From Cristatella mucedo (Eukaryota; Bryozoa; Phylactolaemata; Cristatellidae): DNA of 64,000 nt. The notes beneath the pieces were generated by a model. That model had not been told where the DNA came from, made no database searches, and was given only the letters and a program-made list of their open reading frames with translations. Below, in pieces: positions 55,564-64,000 of this stretch (position 1 is its first letter; every line of letters starts with the position of its first letter). The stretch is taken from the NCBI GenBank assembly GCA_009760855.2, contig WPIO01000020.1, positions 5,157,501 to 5,221,500 of the forward strand. Direction: 5' to 3'. The translations under genes were made by a program, and so were the position numbers.

Positions 55564-58017
55564 CCGACGGCGTCGGCCTTGCGTTGCCGAGCCACCGATG
55601 TACACTACAAGGAAGAGCTTGCGTTCGTCGCTTGCGTCCTATCTGTGTTTACCCCATATCAATCCATCCATTGCCGTATTTTTCCGGGCTACTGCTAACC
55701 ATTGCCATTCATTGCTCTCAATTGAACGTTTACGATTTGTTGAAAAGATGCGGTTTGAAAGCAACTGGAAGATCCATATAATGACAATAGGATCTTTGCC
55801 CTGCCAATCGCTGAGATATCCTCAGTAACGTCCATTGCCGGCAATAAAAGGGCAAAAAAGATTGAAAACACCATTGTTTTACTTTGAACACGGTAAAATG
55901 ATACGTGCAATAATGCATTGCCCATGAATTTACAAGACACATTGCCATAAAATTATTTGGTTGGAATTTTAATGATGGGCTTTGTAATATGCATTCATAT
56001 TTTAGGCCTTAAAAGACGGATTTCTGAGCAATGAATGTCGAATACTGTAAATTTCACTATAGGCCTTGATTACAGTGGATTGCAGTGCATCGCTGAAAGT
56101 TAATGAGAAAGACTTATTGCAAATGCCACGGTTTCACTTTAGATGCAGGGCAATGTCTTACGTAGTGACAATTGAACCTCTCACAGCCAATTTCTCGTCG
56201 ATTTGCCACGAGTTGGGGTATTGCCCGAGCCATTGCTGTAGACTTCCATTTATTGCTCGTGATTTCGAGTGTGCGATCAGTTTAAAGGACGTGATTACAC
56301 TGTAAACAAAGTGGGCTATGACAGGTAAGATACATTTGATCTTCATCAAGTCACTTTCCTGTGGCTTTGTGAGAGGTCGTCGTGGATTGCTGTATCTGCC
56401 CGGGTTCGTGCCGTTGATTTCGATGCATCGCACAAGATTTTAAGGTCAGAGAGAGAGAGAGATGCAAATATGTGCCTGCACTGTGAGATATTACGTGGAA
56501 CTAGAATTTGAGCTTGGTTCGGATTTCAAATTTGACCTAATCCCTCGTCAATTGGCAAGGAATTTGGGTATTCGGCCCTGCCATCCCTGTCGAATGTCGT
56601 GAGTTATTGACAATTAAAGTGCAAAATAGCTTGAAAGTTAGCGATTTCACATTCAGCACATGGCAATGCGAAATGTGACGACAGTATTTCGTGAAACCAC
56701 TTTGGGGTAAACTTGTCTTGGATTGTTGCTTCAAGCACAGATGTTGCCGTTGGTTGCCATGTGCTGCCCGTGATTGTAGGAGTGCAGTTTCTGAAAACGA
56801 CCAGACTGACTTTAACCAGTTTGCTTTGTAACATGCATTGTAAATTGGAGAATTGCGAAATCGATTTTTATGGCATTTTGCATCAGATTGCTTTTGATTG
56901 TGGTATTGACTCGGGCCATTTCAGTCAATTGCAGTTCATTGCTGCCAAATGGGCTAGGCAACTTTACTTAAATTGTGCAAACACACAATAGCCAAAGATT
57001 AAGGCAGCGATCAATCACTATCAGACCTCATTGTACGTATTCTGGTGGTTTTGCTGAGGGTTGAGGTGGATTGAGGTACTGGCCCGGGCAATTGCAGTAG
57101 ATTGCAGGGGAATTCAGCAAAATGGTCAAGGCAATTACTGTGAAGTTATGCATTTACACAATAACGTAAGAGTAGTGCAGCCTGCAACCATAATCGGAGC
57201 TTCTAGTGTAGGCGTTTTGATCGCTGCATTGTGAAATACAGCGGATTTCGGTGGATTTTGGTTGATTGGGGTTCTGAGATCGGGCCGTTGCAGTCGATAG
57301 CAGTGCATTGCATGAGAACGCGTGGGAAAAAGGGAGCAGGATTTTCTGGGTGCACTTTGAACTGAGTCTAGTTTGAACTGAGTCTAGTCCTATACGCAAA
57401 GTCTGTTAGAGCCTCGCGATGTAAATCTGAGAATGATTTGCAGAGGAATGGAGTTGATTGCTGTAGTTTCCCATGTAATTTCAAGTGATTACCACCAATG
57501 GCCACATAAATAGGTTACACATTTCTATAAATTTTACGTGGGTGTGAACAAAGCACAGTGCACTTTATAATGCAATAGACCTGGAGCTCGGTAAAACTAT
57601 TTGTTTATTTCACGGTGAATTTGGAGTATAGAAGTCGATTTTGGTATTGGCCCGGGCTACTGCAGTCAGGCATTCAAGGATAACGGCAGTCGCAAAGCAG
57701 TGAAACCTTTTAAGTGCGATTCTCGCAAGTGTGCAGCCATACGAAATCAGAAAAGGTGAAATTCAATCGTTGCGTGGGGAAATGCAGTTCATTGTGGTGA
57801 ATTGAGGTGGGCTGCAGTATTGGATTACGGAGCTGCAATGTTATCTCCGAGGACTTCGTGAAAACGCATAAGCTGAATCGTGCGACAGTTTCCGGGTGCT
57901 ACGTACACATTGCATTTTTTAATATTCATAACTTTTTAAAGCTGTTTGCAACTGATTTATGCTCGATTTGAAGGTAACTAAAATGGATTGTGGTGAATTG
58001 TGGTGGATTGAGATGTC

Positions 58018-58300
58018 CACATTTAAAAAGAAGCTAAAAATGCACCTATTTATCACAGCGTTTAGTGGGCCCATGTGTTTCAACCTTTATGTGCCTATGC
58101 GTGCTGACACTGTGCATGCTGCCACTAACCATACTTGCATGCTGACCCTGTGCATGTCACCTCTAACCATGTTATTCTTGTTGTTTATTGAGCAAGCTAA
58201 AATCAATCAGTCGATCGTGCCTTCTTAGCAGCAAATGTAAAATGCCAAGGAAGAGATTGAGTTATCTGAGGTCGCTATATCAAATCTATTATTATTATTC
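58018..58300 (+). mobile_element. LINE-I 3' end copy, right array only
   Basis: Starts CACATTTAAAAAGAAGCTAA, the 'TTFKRNLKTHL' region, passes ATGCTGCCACTAACCATACT and GCAGCAAATGTAAAATGCCA and ends with CTATTATTATTATTC. Left array at 19345 has no such sequence, so it is a post-duplication insertion, although sequence just after it also differs. Confidence 0.75.
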
Positions 58301-58433
58301 TCTGAACGGTTTGCAACATATCTGCACAGGTTTAGTAAAGGAGCATCCCTGTGCAAAAAGCAGTGAAGTTTGCATAGCCTGCACGGCAACTGGTCTCAAA
58401 ACGAGAGCAAGCCAATCTTATTCTTAACGAACA

Positions 58434-58800
58434 AAGGCTCTGCAGCTAGGCTTGTCTTTCGTCAGCTTTGCAGTAGCCACATCACACCACTTCTCGACGA
58501 CCTGCACTGACTACCAGTCAAGCAACTGAAACAAAAAAAGCGCCCATTTATGACAGCATTAAGCGGGTCCCTGTGATTTGTCTGTCATGTGCTTATGCGT
58601 TCTGACACTGCTGCATGCTGCCACTATCAACACTTGCAGGCTGACCTTGTGCATGTCACCCCTAATCACGTTATTCGTGTGGTTTATCAAGCTTGACACC
58701 ACTCGCCATTCAATCGGGTTTTCTTTGCAGCAAATGTAAAGTGCCTAGAAAGAGACTTAGGTTTCTGAAATTACTTAGAAAAGTGGATTATTATAATCTT
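58434..58800 (+). mobile_element. LINE-I derivative with internal deletion, right
   Basis: Counterpart of 19690-20060: CTCTGCAGCTAGGCTTGTCT, CACTTCTCGACGACCTGCAC, then a direct jump from CAGTCAAGCAACTGAA to GACAGCATTAAGCGGG, i.e. the same missing ~250 bp. Shared by both arrays. Confidence 0.75.
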
Positions 58801-60477
58801 TATTGCGTTCGATTGTGTCACATCCGTGGGTGCACAATACCACTCCACCTAGTATCATATTTCTCGGGCACTTGCCAACGACTGCCGTGCAATACTCTCA
58901 ATTGAACGTACCAGATTTGTTGAAAAGATGCAGCTTGCAAGCAGCAGTTAAATGAAATGACAAAACGAGCTGGGCACTGCCAATCACTCATCAATTGACC
59001 CTAGGTTGTAGTATTGTATCAGTCCATAACAGTCGATTGTCATTTATTGCTGGTGATTGTATGCTCACGATTGCTTGAGCTAACTTGTGTGCACTTCCGA
59101 CAATGTGTGCCCTGATGCGAAAGAAAGATTTGCACTCAGCCCAGACACTTTCCGCAGATTTGCGAAGGATCCTAAGAGATAGCTGTCTTTGACCGGACCA
59201 TTGCCGCTGATAGCTTTGAGTAGCCAAGATTGAATGTGAAAAGTGGGTTAAAAGTATGGCACACACAGTGAGACGGTACGTTGCATTAGAATTTGAGCTT
59301 CATTTAGAAGAAATTCTCATGAACTTGCCTGAATTGGGCTGGTGATATCAGTCGCTATTGGTAATTTCCCTAGATTACTAATAAAGGACGAAAAATGGTT
59401 TGCAATTTTTAAAACAATAAAAAGTTGAATTCAATCAGAAATAGAGCTACACCCAGCTAATTTGTTCTTGACTGTATACAGATTTGAAAGAACGCTGCTT
59501 CCAGCCGAGCCAGTGGATTGCCGTGCATTTCTGAAATGGCGTGGCCGCAATTTGATTAAAAAGATCTGATTACACTTGAAACAGCATGCTTTGTAATATG
59601 CACTTTAAAGTGGAGCATTGAGAATTTGGCCTCGGATCGTTTTGCATGGGATTGGCGAAAATTGCCGTATTAGCCTTGGCAATTGAGGTCAATTTCAATA
59701 CATTTGATCAGAAAAATTAAGAAAATTGTAGTGAACTTGGTAGGGCAAACTATGAACGAAGAATAGAGCAACGTGCAGTAGTTATTCGAGCATAATGTGG
59801 AAGCTTTCTGGCTGCTTTTCTGCGGATTTCCGCGAATTGAAGTGGATCGTGGTAAAGAGTCTATGCAGTCGATTTCGGTGCATTGCACAAGAATGCTTAT
59901 GTGCGATCAAGTGAGACTTGGTGAGTAAACTTTGTGATGAGCCTGGTCTTATATGTCACATAAGTTAGAGCTTTGTTTTTGCTGTTTAATTACGATTTGC
60001 AGTTGATTAAGCTAAATTGCGATATTTGTCTACACAATTTCAGGTGATTTGCGTGGCGTGTATGTGCCAGAATGAGCGATACAATTTCTTTTTCTTTCAA
60101 GTGGGTGTGCACGCATCATAGCGAGATTCAATTTGCAATATAAGTTTGAGCTCGGCGAAATCTATTTCTAGTTATTTTTTCATCGCATAAAGTTGGTTAA
60201 AGTGGATTGCAATACTGGCAACGGATAAGGTCACTTTGGAGCATGCCATCTAGATTTCGTAAAGATAAGCTGGCAGAACCGATTTTGAGCGTTATCCTTT
60301 CAAATTTCTGAATCACACTATGTTTGCACCTGACGGTAAGTTGTTTTTATCACGATTCAATTTAGGAAAATCTGCTTCCATCCAAGTACGAATGTCATCA
60401 ATTCATGCAGAAAGGGTGTTGAGAGAGTTAGAAATGCTTAAGAGCTCGGAGGATTATAGCAAAGGAAACACTCTTCC

Positions 60478-60740
60478 CATGCCTGCATTCCTGAGAAAGT
60501 CGTTGCATACCCGAAACAATGTCGACTCTATAGTATCCAGCTTTAAAACAGTACTAGAACACACTAGCAAGGTTTGAAGTTTCTATATAGGAGTTCAGCT
60601 GGTCAGCTACAACTCGTTCTAGTGATTTTGGGAGGAATGTTAGAAGGGGTGCTGGGCGGAAGATGCTCAAATTTTCCTGGTCTAGTGTTGCTTTCTTGAG
60701 TGACAACAGCCGCACATGAGCCTCTCTGAGAGATGCTGCG
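60478..60740 (-). mobile_element. Non-LTR reverse transcriptase N-terminal fragment, minus strand
   Basis: The minus strand encodes LLSLKKATLDQENLSIFRPA, then LLTFLPKSLERVVADQLNSY, which match the classical 'NYRPISNLPFLSKVLERVVAxQL' region at the start of non-LTR reverse transcriptase. After a stop and a small gap come IESTLFRVCNDFLRNAG, like 'STETALLKVxNDLL'. So the upstream palm/fingers part of an element is present, in reverse orientation, about 260 bp. It cannot be assigned to LINE-I or LINE-II because neither keeps this region here. Absent from the left copy. Confidence 0.8.
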
Positions 60741-60779
60741 ACATGACCCAAGGCTAATAACGTATTATTGACGTTAGTT

Positions 60780-63700
60780 ATGCATAGCTGCAGACATCTA
60801 TTATATTAAAGTTAATGCCACATGAACAATTTGAGCAGCCTAGACATGTAGGCAAGGACTGGTTTTTTAATTTTGAACTATTTGACTTCCAGTGCACAAG
60901 TTGCAGGATTTTCTTTTTAATATGAATCCGAAAAAAGTGTGACTTACATGCGTAAAAATAGTGTAAAGCCAGGATGTAGTTTCGTTGTTTCACGTCTGCA
61001 GCGTTTCTCTTCGCCGGAAGTACGAGTTTACTGTCAGAGTTAAACGGCTAGTCTAGCTTCCGCCTTGTTTCCTACCGCTAGATTCTTCGATATATACGTC
61101 ACCAATAAGGTGGGGCGGTCCATGGCTTAGACCGCGTTAATACGGTAGACTTTCCAACTGACAGACGCCTACTTTCCACGTAGTTATTGCGTCAGCATAA
61201 CTGATTGAATCCTGCCCGCGATAGATTTGTTGGTGAACTTAGTCCTGCTCACAGCCCCTGCTTTTATCCGAGTGGCTGGTATGAAAGAGGGTTTCCCGGA
61301 GACGCCTAGACAAGTCCAACAGAGATTGAGTTAGCCGCTGTAAACATTATTGTCAACTAATATGAGAAGAATTTACATAAAAAGAAGATACGCATTCTAT
61401 AACAAAATCGTTTTTCCGGGAATGGAAGCAACATTATGTAGCGTTGCCTGTTGCGGGTGTGCAGGCGTACAGTGATAGCCAATGTGCACCATTATGGGCT
61501 GGTTGGTAGATTTTGTTAACAGACGCATGAAATATTAGATTTAGATAAGGCTGCAGCATAATAATAATATTGCACTTGATACGCTAAAAGGCATAAGCAT
61601 TCAATATTCAAGGAATTAATTTGACTGCCGCAATATACTCGAGCTTGGCAGCGACAGCCATTTTTATTTCTGTCTCAGGGTGTACTTGGCGAGACACGGG
61701 TTTTGATTGGTAGGCTGGACAAATGATAAGACAAATTGTTGTAGCCAATTTTCCTTCTGAAGGGTCTGCAGGCTTAATAATAATAACAATACACACATAA
61801 ATAAATACATGCGCTCTAGGGTCATCAGAGAACTCAATCTATTTTGAGGAACTTTACATCAGCTTCAAAAGAAGTGCGGTCGAATTGTGTGCTCCTCCCA
61901 CAAAATGTTGTGATGTATTGTGACATAGCCCAAATCTGTGTGTAGTCTGTCCAAAATCTGTGGGAAAGTCTGCCTTGTTGTAGCATCAAATCTGAGTTTA
62001 CTCGGAAGACTTTTCTCCTGACAGAAGCCGATTTTCACCCATTTAGGACCTTTACAGGACAGAGTTAGTCTGCCTACAGACAGATTCGATGGCCGACTTA
62101 GTCCCGCCAACAGTCTGTCCTCTAATCCAGGAGGCTGGTATGAAAGAGGGTTTCTTCGGAGACGCAAAGCCAACTCCGACAGAAGTAGAGTTCGCCGCTG
62201 AGGTCATCGTTGTAGAGTAGTTTGTGAAAAACATAAATACCCGGAGATAAGCATGTTAAACAATTTTTTTCGGGAAAAAAGATGTACCGTAATGGCTCAC
62301 TAGGTAAGGCGGTTGCTTTTCACGATATCGGCCCCGAGATCGTGGGTTCGATTCCGGTGGTGGGCGATCCTTTATTACAACTGCAAACGGTGGTGATAGC
62401 CGTAAAGGCTCTTCAGTCGCTATACAAAAAGATGCTGTTAAATCAGCTAGTGTTTATTTATATATTTACCAAGTAATAAGCACCGCTACGGGTGTGTGGT
62501 TTTACAGCTCTAAGTAGTATTCGCCGTGAAGGGTTCGCTGGTGGATTTAAGAAATAGACGCACTGAATAGTTCATGTAGAAAGACTGAAGCATCGGTTAC
62601 AAAGCTCAAGCATCCCATATTCAAGGACTAGCCAAGACCGCCTCAATATGCTCAAAACTGCGAGCGTCAGCTCTTTCTATTTTGAACGTAGGGTGTACTT
62701 GACGAGCCCCGGGGTTTTGGTTGGTCGGCTGGACCAACGAGGAGCCAAAGATTTGGTACACAATCATTTTGATGAGCCTGCAGACTTGGCTCCTCCCACA
62801 AAATCTTGCCAGATATGGAGACGTAGTGGCCAAGATTTGTGGGAAATCTGGACTAAATCTATGGTAAAGTTTGTGGTTTAAACGCAGCTTTAGGGAAATA
62901 TCGACGATGACTCATTAGCCAAACCCGGTTTTACCTATTTGGCTGAGACCCAGTAGAACTTAGCTAGCGACCAATCGAAGACGGCACTCTGGCCTCGCCT
63001 ACTACACCGCCATGGTGGAGCAGCCGACGACTTGACCGGCGAAATCATCGATGCGTCCCACGCCAGTCCCGGCTTATGGGACAAACACGGAGCTCAAAAA
63101 TTATATTTTGAGGCGAGTGACGAAAGCCTTAGCCAAAAGGTTTCATTCTATCGTAGTTCACTTGGTGAAGCTTGGCCTTAGAGAAAGGCTGCAGCTACCC
63201 GATTAGCGCTCAGTGGGTGGAGCGAGTAGGAAGCAAGACCTGGCGCAAGACAGCTGCATAAATCTCTTACAACGTGGAGTGCGAGGCTTAGAATCGAGAA
63301 GGAAGGAAGCAGATAGGAAGCAAAACTCATCGTCTAAGCCAGGCTTTAATCATTCTTACATGCAGCCAGTCCGTCGTGCAGTGAGAGTTGGATGACGCGA
63401 GGAAGGCTATCGGGCAGCTTCGTGCATTTACCTGTAAGACCAGGACTGGCGAGAGGTAAAGGAAGGATTTGATCATGGGACGCTGTCTTATGAGCATCGT
63501 TTCATGGGCGCCGCTTGAGTTCCAGGAAAATACATGAGATATTTGCAGCTGAAAGTGCAACATGTATATATGAAAATGCTGCTTTTCGAAAGGTATTAGG
63601 ACTCCATCCGCTATATCCTTTGTAGACATTTTTACTTAGCAAGTAGAACTCTATTCACTGAAGCAAAATACTTTTACCAGGCCTCTACTCGTTCAAGGAC

Positions 63701-64000
63701 GCTGTCTTAAGGAATCTTGGATATTTCGTAAAGTTTCATAGTCGTACAGGGTCTTTGCCTTTCACTACAACCAAAAATGTTTAGAGATTTGGACTCTCTC
63801 AATACGGAAGTGAATTCGCACGCATGTTCATTGTAGCAACTATAGTATTAAGGCCTACATTGCACTCCATGGGAAGTAAATCTCTATCTGAGAGCTTGAC
63901 AATTTTACACAGTTGATATAATCCAAAATTTGACGTGTGCAATTGGTTGTTTGGGATTTATGCAGCTGATTTTGCTGTAACGAGACGATCGGGATGAAAT
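60780..64000. repeat. Block F, right copy, running off the window end
   Basis: Collinear with 23365-26660. It contains both ~0.87 kb subunits (near 61270 and 62130), lacks the 248-bp MITE-like insert and the 40-bp tandem repeat, and gains a SINE-I. The match still holds at the last base (compare 26660). A LINE-I-type tail on the minus strand lies at 61770-61865. No gene recognised. Confidence 0.78.
62289..62467 (+). mobile_element. SINE-I, 179 bp, defined by an empty site
   Basis: The left copy reads GATGTACCAAGTAACG (25114-25129); here 179 bp are inserted after GATGTACC and end with ATTTACC before AAGTAATA, giving a possible short target duplication (TGTACC/TTTACC). The head is GGCTCACTAGGTAAGGCGG (A box) and GTGGGTTCGATTCCGG with a perfect B box GGTTCGATTCC. 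GCTCAC at the head can pair with GTGGGC after the B box, like an acceptor stem. The body ends GTTAAATCAGCTAGTGTT and an AT-rich tail. It is the best-preserved member of the family here. Confidence 0.9.

Larger units (their letters stand above)
55650..60468. repeat. Satellite-like array of diverged ~160-200 bp monomers, right
   Basis: Collinear with 16950-21888 and showing the same recurring boxes, for example GGTATTGACTCGGGCCATTT near 56902, TACTGGCCCGGGCAATTGCA near 57076, GATCGGGCCGTTGCAGTCGA near 57280 and GTATTGGCCCGGGCTACTGC near 57643. The right copy keeps the CCCGGG at the core more often than the left. It is interrupted by two LINE-I pieces. Confidence 0.65.

Noticed and set aside
54769-55828. 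Frames of 278-323 codons on both strands
   Set aside because: They consist of Ser-Val, Leu-Cys or Thr-Asp/Glu repeats from the TGTCTC hexamer satellite; all three readings are open only because the repeat lacks stops.
62289-62365. Functional tRNA gene at the SINE-I head
   Set aside because: Followed by a SINE body shared by five copies and absent at the orthologous empty site; T stem imperfect.

Overview
This window looks like non-genic, repeat-rich DNA from an animal, most likely an invertebrate. No intact host protein gene is visible in 64 kb. What can be recognised is decayed CR1/L2-type non-LTR retrotransposons, tRNA-derived SINEs with A- and B-box heads, simple-sequence tracts and several families of diverged tandem repeats. 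Nothing bacterial, archaeal or organellar was seen. I cannot name the species.

Layout: most of the window is one composite block present twice in the same order and orientation, about 30 to 39 kb apart. The left copy runs from about 2.2 to 26.7 kb and the right copy from about 28.5 kb to the window end. Shared parts in order are: B (2240-4265 / 28480-34600), C (6590-10085 / 42593-47680), D (10085-11790 / 39480-41590, before C in the right copy), R1 with a LINE-II reverse transcriptase remnant (11790-14855 / 46990-50615, plus a piece at 1-1245), E (15030-16950 / 53085-55650), a satellite-like array of about 160-200 bp monomers (16950-21880 / 55650-60468) and F (23365-26660 / 60780-64000). The copies are clearly diverged, so the duplication is old.

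The two copies act as each other's empty site. A 5'-truncated LINE-I sits only in the right C block (about 43638-44805). A SINE-I sits only in right F (62289-62467). A SINE-II sits only in the left array (20941-21087) with an 8-bp target duplication. A MITE-like 248-bp insert sits only in left F (23542-23789). About 1 kb with an 18-bp-period, hexapeptide-coding repeat sits only in right D (about 40137-41098). SINE-II ends in the same 3' tail as LINE-I, which suggests LINE-I machinery mobilised it.

Points most worth a second look are the diverged nucleosome-length array, the 16-bp perfect hairpin whose stem is unchanged in both copies while its loop is not, a 234-bp near-identical tract between otherwise diverged R1 copies, the SINE/LINE shared tail, and a 151-codon minus-strand reading frame broken only by four TAG codons (35759-36211). 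Boundaries given as approximate were found by eye.
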